Below are positions 11,880 to 22,761 of a stretch of DNA of 64,000 nt, piece by piece. Position 1 is the first letter of the stretch; each line of letters begins with the position of its first letter. This stretch comes from Argopecten irradians (taxonomy: Eukaryota; Mollusca; Bivalvia; Pectinida; Pectinidae): NCBI RefSeq assembly GCF_041381155.1, contig NC_091137.1, positions 11,217,765 to 11,281,764 of the forward strand, given 5' to 3'. A program made the position numbers and the translations under genes. The notes below the pieces were generated by a model. It saw only the letters and a list, made by a program, of their open reading frames with translations. It was not told where the DNA came from and searched no databases.

Positions 11880-13475
11880 AGTCACAAGTTAAAGGTACGC
11901 GTCTAGTTTATAAGTACAAGAATTACGAAAAGACAATATGTTATACAAGCTGTCGAGCTTACTAAAATTTCAACAACACATGATCGCTGAATTTCATTTT
12001 GTTAACAAACGCTACGCGTAGGTCTTTTTCTCTCTTAACACTGTTTATTTGTAATCGCAGATTGAAAATAATATTTAGAGTTTTGGTCTCTACTGCCGAT
12101 GTTCGGGTTTTTGTGTTAATAGTCATTTGTCAATTCAACAGTGTTATCAATGTCATATTAAAGTTCGTTCGATTCAACTGGGTTGATATTATTCCTTAAG
12201 CTTAGAGTCATATGCAAACAGTTTCATAGCTTAACAACGTCAGGTAGGTCATTTATATATTTATCAGAAACAGAACGGGACCCAGCTAGACACTGCCCTC
12301 TGGTACTTTAGTCGATCGTTAAATCTACTAGCCCAGACTTAAAACCATGAATGACTACTCTTTGTTTTAAGTTTGAAAGAAAGTTTTCAACCCATTTTAC
12401 CACGTTTCTAGTATTGCAATAGCAGGTCGATCTTCCTTCAAAACATTGATGGCTCTTTATCGGTGGGTTGAGGACTTGCCAAAAATTAGGTATTCTTTAC
12501 ATAGGTTAGTTACAGAAACAACTGATTGTGCTTTTTTTCTTGCGTATTTCCAAAGGAGCTTGTATTATTTTTTCATGTTTTACACCAGGCCCTTTTCATA
12601 GACATAGTGCTAACGTCTAATCTGTAATGTTGCACACATTACCACCTGCTTTACAATGTAAGTAACGTACCCACTTGCGCCTTTTGTGGCAGATTGACTG
12701 CTGTGCTTCAATGTCACGATGAGGTATCCAGCGTTGTCTTACCTGAAGTCGTCTTGTTTACTGATATTGTTTCTTCAAAACGTTTGGTAAGGGTTTCAAC
12801 GTAGACTTTACAGACTTGATTAGTTGTCTTATCGCCATATTGTAGTACTGTATGTTTGAACATGCGACAGTATCGAGTTCCTCGCGTATATCATTATATT
12901 GACCTTTGTGGCTATTCTTTCTATCAAGTTGGTCTTACTCTATACAGCTTGACAAACAGAACATATGAATTTAAAAGTTATTAAACATGGTCGCTACGTC
13001 AAGACATGGTAAATAGTCAGCATCTTCGACCATACCTTTCTCATTACTAAAAAGTCGGTCCAGAATTCTGGAGTTCTGGCCATCTCTGTATCTAGTTGGA
13101 CTTTTTTAGTGCTGCCAAAAAAGTGTCGCGTACAAATTCCAGGAACCAGCTAAATATGTATGTATCAGATGAATTTGAAGCCAAGTTTGACCAATTTATT
13201 TCTGGAAAATTTAAGTCCCCGGTAATTAACAGATGGCTAGCATTCCTAAATAAAAATTTCAAACATTAGATTTTAGTAGGTTGTTGAAGCTGTTAGGGCT
13301 TCGATAAATGTTAGTAATCAGACGCTTGCGCTTGTCACCATTTTGAAGTTTAACTTCTACAGATAAACATTCTTCAAAGGTTGCTGTGTTTTCTACCCTT
13401 TGAACAGTCAGGTATCTAAATCTGGGTACTTTCTAAAACTTCTCCTCTAATGGTAATACTTTTTCTTTCCAGTCA
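11880..13475 (-). mobile_element. decayed LINE: endonuclease and N-terminal RT region
   Basis: Reading from 13475 downward on the minus strand, conceptual pieces follow LINE ORF2 order. An apurinic-type endonuclease segment comes first (EECLSVEVKLQNGDKRK, then TNIYRSPNS, then LITGDLNFPEINW-like text near 13230). RT follows near 12400-12250 (WVENFLSNLKQRVVIHGF, a degraded PQGSVLGPVLF and YINDLPDVVK). The motif NSVKREKDLRVAFV, equivalent to EKDLGV-VD, lies near 12030. Many stops and frame breaks show it is long dead. The expected continuation is found only as the shorter fragments at 10.6-11.7 kb. Confidence 0.65.
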
Positions 13476-13504
13476 GCAAACGTAAACTAGGATATTTTTC
13501 ATCT

Positions 13505-13972
13505 TTAAGCAATGTAAGTTATTCCATTTTGTTTGTAGTGAGAGTAACCAAATTTGAGGAAACAAACGAGGAAGTCCTTAATATGGTCACTATTAACATG
13601 GCTAACACTTATGTCTTGGTTGTTGTTGTCTTCATTATGGTTCCATGGACGAAAGAAAGTTGCATGTTGGGAACCCCTCCCAAAGATGGTTTGGTCAGCA
13701 TCAATATCTGTACAAGTGTCCAGGTCATAGTAGTTGGACTCAGAATAAAGATTGCCATCGCAGAGTCGCTGAGCTGGTGTTATTAGACTAAATATAGGTG
13801 CACTGTGTCTAGACGCAGAAGAGTCCATTGCTTGAGCTGGGTCCAGATCCAAGACTGTGTAATGTACCTTTGGGGTTGTTTGACTATCATCTGTAGGTGA
13901 TGATTTTTGCTCCTTTCTTTGGTTTTTACTTGGTCTCTTTTGATAACAATCGGAGATGGGAAACAACTTCAT
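13505..13972 (-). CDS. hypothetical 155-aa open frame, uncertain
   Basis: A minus-strand frame begins at ATG 13972 and ends in TAA at 13505. The product is polar, starts basic (QKRPSKNQRKEQK), and carries tyrosines in acidic or hydrophobic context (VHYTVLDL, ESNYYDLD) that would suit a receptor cytoplasmic tail. I do not recognise the family. No signal peptide or membrane segment is present, so if real it would be one exon of a longer gene. The basic start (13908-13970) is duplicated at 14157-14210, where the frame is not kept. It sits directly upstream of a dead LINE on the same strand, so chance or transposon-derived ORF is a real alternative. Confidence 0.25.
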   Translation of the reverse strand: MKLFPISDCYQKRPSKNQRKEQKSSPTDDSQTTPKVHYTVLDLDPAQAMDSSASRHSAPIFSLITPAQRLCDGNLYSESNYYDLDTCTDIDADQTIFGRGSQHATFFRPWNHNEDNNNQDISVSHVNSDHIKDFLVCFLKFGYSHYKQNGITYIA

Positions 13973-14798
13973 GATATTGACTTTGTCTTTTTTATAACTT
14001 ATTTTTATTCAGTTTTTCCTATGCAATACACATTACATAATAATTTCCTTATCATTCTCACTGTTACCATCCTCACCTCTAAATTATCAACCATACATAA
14101 AAAATACTATCTCTATCATCATCATTTCATACATCCTCAAGTAGTCATTTTTGCTCCTTCTTTCTTTGGTTTCTACTTTGTCACTTTTGATAACAATCGG
14201 AGATGAGAAACAACTACATAATGTTAACCTTTGTCATGGATAGTTCTGTAACAGGAGAGGAGAAAATGTAGCGGCCATACCGGGGCTTAAACTTGGTACC
14301 TCCTAACCCTAGCCAGATGCTCTTCCGATTGTACCTGGTCGCCGGTAATTGACCCAGTCAAGTCATGCTACATCCATCTCTCCTTTCACAAAATCTTTTC
14401 CCTGGACAACATAAGATCAAGGTCCTTATACACCCACTGTAGGTATTTAGTTGAGTTCCAATTTTGTTACTGGAGAGAAAATATAGCGATTACACTAGGG
14501 CTCAAACCCAGAAGTCAAAAAAAAAAGACTGGATTAGCTAAATTATACAAGTATATTATTTTAATTTATATTAGAATTCCTCAAATCATGTAGCAGGATG
14601 AAACCACAATAGGTTTCTGGCAAAAGGGGTTAAGCTACAAACACCTCCATTGATGGAATGCTATTTTGTGTCTTTGCTTATGAAATTGATTAAACAGTAT
14701 GCATAAACTTTTCGGAGATGTTGATTACTTTTTGATGAAAATGATTTATATTCACATTTCTAAATAAAACTTTTCATCATATTCCAATAGTGCGGAAA
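13973..14798. other. intergenic DNA with a local duplication and possible tRNA-derived SINE remnants
   Basis: The segment 14157-14210 repeats 13908-13970 (TGATAACAATCGGAGATG and neighbouring TTTGGTTT blocks). On the minus strand, 14340-14260 shows a weak box A-like stretch (TCTGGCTAGGGTTAGG) followed by a box B-like stretch (AAGTTTAAGCCCCGG). A second B-box-like string (GGGTTTGAGCCC) lies at about 14495 on the minus strand. These suggest pieces of a tRNA-derived SINE, not a functional tRNA. An intron acceptor-like CCAATAG at 14784-14790 precedes the MPPED start, so a 5' UTR exon probably lies upstream. Confidence 0.35.
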
Positions 14799-17700
14799 AT
14801 GTCTACGTCCGAAGGAAATCCTGAATCCATTATCAAAGTTCATCCTCACAGTGGGCATGCAAACCGTGCTTGGGAACACATGAAGAAAAGCCAAAAAGTG
14901 ATAAAGAAAAGTCTTGTTGAAGATCCTGAGTCACCAATTCCCGAGAATCACCTTCGATTTGTGTGTATTTCTGATACACATAGTCGAATTGAGAATGGTG
15001 CATACAAGATACCACCTGGAGATGTTCTCCTACATGGAGGAGATTTCTCTATGATCGGACTACCAAAGGATATACACAAGTTCAATGAATACCTTGGTAA
15101 GTTGCCCTTCTAAATCACTTCTTTATATCTAAAACAAATTTGGTAAGGCGAAGTGATGAACCGTCAATTGAGACTTACATTTTTTCTATAACTATCAAAT
15201 TCTTGAAAAAGAATATCTAAATTGTGTAAACATTGAAGGAGCGTGATTCACATTTGCAGTTCATATGAATTTCTATAACATCATAATCAGTATCAATGGA
15301 AACAATGATTTGTCTTTCCTCCCAGGAACTTTGCCCCACAAGGTGAAGGTTGTTATAGCAGGGAACCATGACCTGACCTTTGATGAAGAAATGGTGAAGA
15401 ATCATCGCCAAAATTTGAGTATGATGTTTGGTGTAAGAGAACAATTTTATGAGGCTTACATGGCTGAGAAGAATTTGACTGATGTCAAAGAACTGATGAC
15501 AAATTGTGTTTATCTTGAGGATGCCTCTGTAGATATTCATGGAATCAAAATTTATGGATCACCATGGTAAGTTTAATGTTGTTATACAGGGTATCAAAAT
15601 GTTGATTGAATTATTTTTATATTACCTCTTCGGGCACTTGTTAACCTGGCATATTACAAATGCCCTCTGTAGGCTTATATATATCCGTGTGTTTGTATAC
15701 CCACTTTGAAATTATTTACAATTTCCCTTGTTTTGTTTTACAAAGGTTTGTGTGTAATGTCTACTTGTAGGCAGCCCGAGTTTGGAGGATGGGGATTCAA
15801 TTTGCCACGAGGTCAGGCACTTTTAGACAAATGGAACATGATCCCAGACGATACAGAGATTCTGATCACCCACGGGCCTCCCATTGGTGAGTCTAATGAT
15901 ACAGACTGTGAGGATGCTCCTGGACAACCATTTACAATAGTAGTATATAAATAATGGTCCAAACTGTACCTTATTCTGACTCATTTCACACAATACAGGA
16001 GACTGTATTTACTTATAAGTTTGGTGGTATTCCATTTCTTTAATTTAAACCTTAAACCATGTCTATTTCCTGATATTTAAGGATTAACTTGCATAGATTT
16101 TTTATGTTATGGAGATATAACACAACAAGAGGCCCATGGATCTTAACGGTCATCTGACTCATGGCACAAAAACAACAAAGTCACAGTATAAAGTAGTGGT
16201 TAATAATTAATATAAGCAATACAAGGAACTCCTTTGTTGAAAATGTAAGTTTCTGAAATAGGTAAAGGTCATGTATTGAACAAACTTGGAAGCCCTTCAT
16301 CCATATATAGTTGTAACCCATTCAAAGATTAAGGAGGAATAAGATTTTAAAACCAAATTTCAGCAAAGCTCCAATTTTGGACCCCCGCCGTTCCATCCCC
16401 ATGTTTGCATGTTGTTTGCCATCCCTTGAAACCCCTATAGATCAATTTTCGTTGAGATCGGAGACCAAAACCTGAAAACATAAAGTGGGCCAGTGGCCAT
16501 CTTGGATTACCAAAATCTTTATATAAAATATGATTGTCCTTCCCTAATGATGTTTTACGCCAAATATGGAAAAAAGCCACTCAAGGGTTAAGTAGGAGTA
16601 GGATTTTAAAGATAAATTTCATTGAAGTTCCCCCTTCTGAGCCCCACCCCTCTGTCCCCAGGGGTCAGACTGAGAAATACTCAAGGGATCTTTCTCAAAT
16701 TTCATGTGCAGGTTCCCCGAGGGGTCTAGTGCATTTTCTGACTTATCGGTCAGCAAGATGATCGACGACAGGTAGCCATCTTGGATTTTGATAATTGAAG
16801 TTTGTTACTGCTACATATCTCAGAAAGTACTGAAAGGATCTTTCTCAAGTTTCATATATAGCACGTAGTAAAATTTTGAAAAGCAGAGAAAAGATCCCTC
16901 TTTCTGTTGTCAGACATAGATCATTCTTTGGTGGGCGCCAAGATCCCTCTGGGATCTCTTGTTAAGCTTCAATTAAGAAGATTTGCCCTTTTGGGGCCCC
17001 GCCCCTCAGCCCCTAGCCCCTAGGGGTCGGACCTATCTCATTTATATAAAAAATGATTGTCTTTCCATAATGATGTTTCATACCAAATATGGATGAAATC
17101 CATCCAAGGATGAAGGAGGAGTAGGATTTTAAAGCTAAAATTACGAACATTTGCCCTTTTGGTGCCCCGCCCCTCTGCCCCTAGGGGTCAGACCTATCTC
17201 ATTTATATAAAATATGATTGTCCTTCCCCAATGATGTTTCACAGCAAATATGGATGAAATCCATCCAAGGATGAAGGAGGAGTAAGATTTTTTAGCTTAA
17301 TTAAGAAAAATTTTCCCTTTTGGGGCCCCACCCCTCAGGGGTTGGACCTAATATGGATGAAATCCATCCAAGGATGAAGGAGGAGTAAATTTTTAGCTTA
17401 AATTAAGAAAAATTTTCCCTTTTGGGGCCCCACCCCTCAGGGGTTGGACCTATCTCATTTATATAAAATATGATTGTCCTTCCCCAATGATGTTTCACAC
17501 CAACTATGGATGAAATCAATCTAAGGATGAAGGAGGAGTAGGATTTTAAAGCTTAAAATAAGAAAATTTGCCCTTTTGGGGCCCCACCCCTCAGGGGTCG
17601 GACCATGCTCATTTATATAAAATATTATTGTCCTTCATCAATGATGTTTCACACCAAATATGGATGAAATCAATCGAAGGATGAAGGAGTAGTAGGATTT

Positions 17701-20700
17701 TAAAGCTTAAAATAAGAAAATTTGCCCTTTTTGGGGCCCCATCCCTCAGCCCCTAGGGGTCGGACCAGGCTCATTTATATATGATTGTCCTTCCCCAATG
17801 ATGTTTCACACGAAATATGGATGTAATCTCTCAAGGATTAAGGAGGATTAGGCTTTTGTATAAATAGTCTTACGCACGACGCACGGAGCACCGCGCATGG
17901 CGCACGACGACGGACAAAACATGATGACAATAGGTCATCCTGACCTTCGGTCTGAGTGTACTCTAAATAAACCGCCAGCGAAGCGGTTTATGATGAGAGT
18001 ACACTCAGATTTTTGTGTTATATCTCCATAACATAAAAAAATATTCATTTTACTCCTTATAATTCAAACTAAAAATAATCTCTTTAATACTCAGAATTCA
18101 CTTTGGGACTCTTTTGTCTATGAAATCATTACGCCGTCATCTCAGCCAATCAAAAGCAATGTCACAAACGGTGACGTTATTTTTTCCTTATGGACTGATA
18201 AAGTAATTTTTTAAGCCAAAAAAATGAAAATGCTCGTAACAAGCAAAATTGAATTATACAACGATAATATATACTGTTTGATTAAAGGAGCAGGGATTAA
18301 TGATTGTTATCACAACAGCCATACAATTTGTGCAGTTGTCTCCCCTGTTTACAGGTCATGGTGATCACACGTTTGATGGGACGAGAGCCGGCTGTGTGGA
18401 GCTCCTTTCTACAATACAACAAAGAGTTCGGCCTAAATACCATATATTTGGTCACATTCACGAAGGTAGGGACACAGTACATAAGATGATAGCGGTTAAT
18501 CAACAATTATTTTTTAAAGGTCTTTTTCATTTTTGCCTAAAACAATTAATCCAACTATGATAAAAGAATCCATTGCAGAAAATATATGGTTCTTTTTAAA
18601 ATTTCACGCAAGCTTAGATGGCAAATGGTGAAAGATGTAAGAAAACAAAAAGCCACATTTTGGACATCACATTTTGTTTGACTGTTTTTGTATGCTTGAT
18701 AATCTGTTTCCAGAGCAGGAGGGATGGAGGTAAAATGATATATTAGGGAGAATGCCTGCTATCTAATGCCATTGACTTTTGTCAATAAAATTGTTTGAAA
18801 TTGAAGGATGTTTGCATGTAAATCTTTTTACACAGAAATCAAGCCTTTCTCTAGTCAGAATTTTTTTTTTGTATGAAGATGTTTTCAAAACAACTGTGAC
18901 TTCACAGATGATCACAAATAGTCAATAAAACCCCTTTACTTTATTAAATATGGCGGAAGCTTTGAATGACATTGCAAACGTAAGTGAACTATCTATACTT
19001 ATTTGAAGGTTATGGAGTAGTAAAATATCTATACTTATTTGAAGGTTATGGAGTAGTAAACTATATATATACTTATTTGAAGGTTATGGAGTAGTGAACT
19101 ATCTTTACTTATTTGAAGGTTATGGAGTAGTGAACTATCTAATTTGAAGGTTATGGAGTAGTGAAATATTTTACTTATTTGAAGGTTATGGATTAGTAAA
19201 CTATCTTTACTTATTTGAAGGTTATGGAGTAGTGAACTATCTAAACTTATTTGAAGGTTATGGAGTAGTGAACTATCTTTACTTATTTGAAGGTTATGGA
19301 GTAGTGAACTGTCTAATTTGAAGGTTATGGAGTAGTGAAATATTTTACTTATTTGAAGGTTATGGAGTAGTAAAATATCTATACTTATTTGAAGGTTATT
19401 TGAAGGTTATGGAGTAGTGAACTATCTTTACTTATTTGAAGGTTATGGAGTAGTGAACTATCTTTACTTATTTGAAGGTTATGGAGTAGTGAACTATCTA
19501 TACTTATTTGAAGGTTATGGAGTAGTGAACTATATTTACTTAATTGAAGGTTATGGAGTAGTGAACTATCTTTACTTATTTGAAGGTTATGGAGTAGTGA
19601 ACTATCTATACTTATTTGAAGGTTATGGAGTAGTGAACTATCTTTACTTATTTGAAGGTTATGGAGTAGTGAACTATCTTTACTTATTTGAAGGTTATGG
19701 AGTAGTGAACTATCTTTACTTATTTGAAGGTTATGGAGTAGTGAACTATCTTTACTTATTTGAAGGTTATGGAGTAGTGAACTATCTTTACTTATTTGAA
19801 GGTTATGGAGTAGTGAACTATATTTACTTATTTGAAGGTTATGGAGTAGTGAACTATCTTTACTTATTTGAAGGTTATGGAGTAGTGAACTATCTTTACT
19901 TATTTGAAGGTTATGGAGTAGTGAACTATCTTTACTTATTTGAAGGTTATGGAGTAGTGAACTATCTTTACTTATTTGAAGGTTATGGAGTAGTGAACTA
20001 TCTTTACTTATTTGAAGGTTATGGAGGTAGTGAACTATCTTTACTTATTTGAAGGTGGTTATTGAGTAGTGAACTATCTATACTTATTTGAAGGTTATGG
20101 AGTAGTGAACTATCTATACTTATTTGAAGGTTATGGAGTAGTGAACTATCTTTACTTATTTGAAGGTTATGGAGTAGTGAACTATCTTTACTTATTTGAA
20201 GGTTATGGAGTAGTGAACTATCTTTACTTATTTGAAGGTTATGGAGTAGTGAACTATCTATACTTATTTGAAGGTTATGGAGTAGTGAACTATCTTTACT
20301 TATTTGAAGGTTATGGAGTAGTGAACTATCTTTACTTATTTGAAGGTTATGGAGTAGTGAACTATCTATACTTATTTGAAGGTTATGGAGTAGTGAACTA
20401 TCTTTACTTATTTGAAGGTTATGGAGTAGTGAACTATCTATACTTATTTGAAGGTTATGGAGTAGTGAACTATCTTTACTTATTTGAAGGTTATGGAGTA
20501 GTGAACTATCTTTACTTATTTGAAGGTTATGGAGTAGTGAACTATCTTTACTTATTTGAAGGTTATGGAGTTGTGAACTATCTTTACTTATTTTAAGGTT
20601 ATGGAGTCACCACTGACGGAGTAACAACCTACATCAATGCATCCACATGTACACTACGATACAAAACTGAGAATGCCCCTGTGATATTTGACTTTCCTAT

Positions 20701-20830
20701 CCCCGAGGGACATACGAAGGAGGAGGCGCTTAATCTCTGTGTACAACCAGCTTTACCTGTAAAAAAGTCATCGAACGTACCATCAAACAAGGAGGAGGAT
20801 ATTGAAATTGAATTTACTGAAGACGCTTGA
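14799..20830 (+). CDS. MPPED2-like: metallophosphoesterase domain-containing protein (MPPED1/2 type), 332 aa, 5 exons
   Basis: Class III metallophosphodiesterase family (UPF0046); vertebrate relatives hydrolyse 2',3'-cyclic nucleotides and related phosphodiesters with two bound metals. Exons are 14799-15096, 15326-15566, 15771-15886, 18355-18465 and 20598-20830. All junctions are GT-AG and the joined frame is 333 codons including TGA. Metal-site motifs appear in order: DTH (residues 59-61), GDVLLHGGD (74-82), GNHD (112-115), THGPP (213-217) and GHIH (251-254). Other hallmarks are GWGFNLPRGQALLDKWN and GCVELLSTIQQRV. The start ATG at 14799 follows an acceptor-like site. The tail after TYINASTCTLRY is about 50 residues and acidic (EEDIEIEF), longer than in vertebrate MPPED2 as I recall. 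His252 of GHxH is present, whereas I recall mammalian MPPED2 having glycine there. Intron 3 carries a pearl-like element; intron 4 ends in a minisatellite built from the acceptor of exon 5. Confidence 0.93.
16123..17950 (+). mobile_element. pearl/Helentron-like element with about 160-bp tandem core
   Basis: Starts with CAAGAGGCCCATGGATC and contains about seven imperfect core units of roughly 150-160 bp, some shortened. The core carries GGGGCCCCACCCCTCAGGGG, ATGATTGTCCTTCC and ATGGATGAAATCCATCCAAG. The core is followed by a CACGACGCACGG-type simple stretch (17874-17925), then GGTCATCCTGACCTTCGGTC, which can fold with a TTC loop. Core repeats, then a microsatellite, then a terminal hairpin is the architecture of bivalve 'pearl' elements, now placed among non-autonomous Helitron-like elements. 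It lies in MPPED intron 3 and has no coding capacity. Confidence 0.65.
17951..18009. repeat. 59-bp two-stage palindrome
   Basis: The outer arms TCTGAGTGTACTCT and AGAGTACACTCAGA are perfect inverses (14 bp). Inner arms ATAAACCGC (17967-17975) and GCGGTTTAT (17983-17991) pair again around a short loop. It directly abuts the pearl-like element. Confidence 0.85.
18975..20606 (+). repeat. 36-bp minisatellite built from the MPPED exon 5 splice acceptor (about 45 units)
   Basis: The unit is GTTATGGAGTAGTGAACTAT followed by CTTTACTTATTTGAAG. The last unit runs directly into exon 5: CTTTACTTATTTTAAG, then GTTATGGAGTCACC, where G598 is the first exon base. Each unit therefore ends with an AG acceptor and begins with the first ten bases of the exon. 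The 5' third (18975-19400) is irregular and the rest nearly perfect. The 36-nt period equals 12 codons, so frames stay open (NYLYLFEGYGVV repeated) from 19417 to 20052 and from 20069 to 20596. The 20596 stop is created by the TTTTAAG variant of the final unit. Confidence 0.93.
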
Positions 20831-21243
20831 AAAACAGGTTGCAAAAGTAGTTTGAGAATGTGAGAATACATTTTGCAAATAACTTCTTGTCTTTCTGTGG
20901 ACATATTTTACTTATCTTAAATTGGACAGAATCTATTTGTATTTCTTTGGGCAAGTTTTACTAATCATATCTTTACATTTTACAATTGGTTGGTGTTTTT
21001 TTCGTCATTCTATACTATGGCATTACCGCATTGTATACTTAATATACGACAAACTATACCATTAAAGTAATATGAACACCCACATACACGTACACCCTGT
21101 TTGCCAAAAGGCCCACTGACAGGATAACTGATATATTGACTGGTTGCTGAAGGCTCAGTAACCATGGTGATTATTGAATTTCTAAAAATTATATAAAAAA
21201 AAATCTTATGTCGTAGTACTGGTTTGGTTCACAAAGACATATT

Positions 21244-21562
21244 GAATTCCTAACAATAAATGTTTTTTAATTGTGTGTATATGCGTCTTACTAGCTCAAA
21301 AATATATATAAAATAATTCATTTTGCTTTTTATACATGTGCAATCAGTATTTCATTTCATATAGGGCATAATGACTTGATTTTTTTTCGGGCGTAATTAT
21401 TTTAAATATTTTTATCTTTAATCAAAATAAGAAGCACAAACTTTTCAATGATGGTAATAGTTTAAAGTAAGTAACTTTTGTAACTAAAGAAAAATTCTAA
21501 TTCCTCTGTTCCTGTTCCTGATTGAGAAAAAATACCACTCGTCAGAGGTGGGGCATCTTCAT
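21244..21562. mobile_element. decayed MITE, relative of 6971-7295
   Basis: Shares CAAACTTTTCAATGATGG, GTAAGTAACTTTTGTAACT and ATGTGCAATCAGTA-type strings in the same order with the 7-kb copy. The right end GGGGCATCTTCATG retains the inverted end motif GATGCYCC. The left end is no longer clear. Confidence 0.55.
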
Positions 21563-22270
21563 GAAACCACAACCCGAAAATGTGTAACAGTTACCAATAA
21601 TTGTCTTGTAAATTTGCTTTCATATAGATTTTGTTTTAATGCATTTCATTTAAAACAAGCTTACACAGAATGGGCATTTTATGTGTTCTCAACAGAGGCT
21701 AGATTGGCCAAGTAGTTATATTGTAGGGTGTTCTAACATAACAGATAGACTAAGCTACTGTGATATATATGTATATGTGAAATGTGTTCTATCTATAATA
21801 AACGTTGTTTTATAACTTTATATCATTTAATGCGATATGTAAATTATTTTCTATTGATGTAACTTCTATTATCACTTTGTCTCATTTATTTAAAATAAAA
21901 TTACGAAGTTTTTAAACCAGTGGTATGATAGTTGAATATCTCACCTACTCGGGTTTACACGTAAACGAAAGTCACGATGTCACAGTACAATGTATAATTA
22001 GAGTGTGAACACAGTTGTAAGTGATATATTTTAATTACTGGTGCAACTGATTCTAAGAGCAAAGGTGTTGATCCGCAACATTTTTATTTACAAAGATAGG
22101 AAATAAATATTACTTATCATAATTTCAATACAAGCTAAATTCACATTTGAAATGTGTTCTGAATAAGAAATAAAATATTGACAAAAGGAAAAGGCAAAAC
22201 TATGTCACTGAGTTTGTATAATATGCCGATTTTATGTTGGGTCGAGTCCAAAAACAGCTTTGATATGCAC

Positions 22271-22310
22271 AGAGACATAGATAATTTGATTATTAAATTT
22301 CTATGTCTCT
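22271..22310. repeat. hairpin with 10-bp perfect arms
   Basis: AGAGACATAG at 22271-22280 pairs with CTATGTCTCT at 22301-22310 across an AT-rich 20-base loop. The block is bracketed by the direct repeat TGATATGCA. Confidence 0.7.
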
Positions 22311-22614
22311 GATATGCAGAAGAAAAAAATGCATTCTAAGTGAAATTGATAGTTGATAGAGGTCGGTGGTTTGAACTTTTACTGAACAAATATGATCATT
22401 TTTCCATAGACGAGTACGAAGAACACTCGTTCCGTCATCGAAATCCATGGAGTCAACAAGAAGGTATCCAACCACCTGTTTGTGATTACCTATTTCTAGA
22501 CGTACACATTCATGACTTCCCACCACACTTTATATAGATATACAGAAAATAAATCCAAAGTCGAACACTTATACACAGAAAATGTCATGTTAGGTGATTT
22601 CTTCACAGCCCATG

Positions 22615-22761
22615 TTATATATGGCCTGGAACACGGGTCTAGTTAGCCCGCGGGGTATGTTGTGGTGGTCAAGCCGGATATCTGGGTAAGGTCAATTGGC
22701 TATTAGTGTTGATTCCAAACCCATCACTTCACACCTGTGCTGTGACAACTAGGAAGCTAAG
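22615..22761 (+). promoter_or_regulatory. putative TATA promoter and 5' UTR exon of the small peptide gene
   Basis: TTATATATGG (22615-22624) is a TATA-like box. About 135 bp downstream a strong donor occurs (CTAAG then GTAAGC, exon end 22761). A matching acceptor (TATTACAG, 23501-23508) lies 15 bp before the ATG of the 60-codon frame. The exon is non-coding in this model. The model rests on site spacing only. Confidence 0.35.

Larger units (their letters stand above)
16096..18040. repeat. inverted-repeat frame around the intron 3 insertion cluster
   Basis: The left arm near 16096-16122 (TTTTATGTTATGGAGATATA then ACAC) is the inverse of the right arm near 18014-18040 (GTGTTATATCTCCATAACAT). 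Weaker similarity continues outward on both sides for about 20 bp. The arms enclose the pearl-like tandem repeats and the 59-bp palindrome, so they may be the ends of a composite element. Confidence 0.6.
20831..22614. other. MPPED 3' UTR and intergenic DNA
   Basis: No coding gene is supported. Candidate poly(A) signals for MPPED on the + strand are ATTAAA near 21060 and AATAAA near 21797. A decayed MITE lies between them, and a hairpin lies at 22271-22310 (both listed). Open frames near 22293-22537 on either strand have no recognisable features. Confidence 0.45.

Noticed and set aside
13529-14206. Plus-strand frames of 85 and 99 codons
   Set aside because: Overlap the minus-strand 155-aa frame or run through AT-rich DNA; no protein features.
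14240-14345. Possible tRNA gene on the minus strand
   Set aside because: Box A and box B are poor matches and no cloverleaf can be drawn; at best a SINE relic.
19417-20596. Long open frames of 211 and 175 codons on the + strand
   Set aside because: They are the 36-bp MPPED intron minisatellite read through; period 36 keeps the frame open and there is no independent start context. Discussed as a splice-site array instead.
20629-20904. 91-codon minus-strand frame
   Set aside because: Shadow of MPPED exon 5 on the opposite strand.
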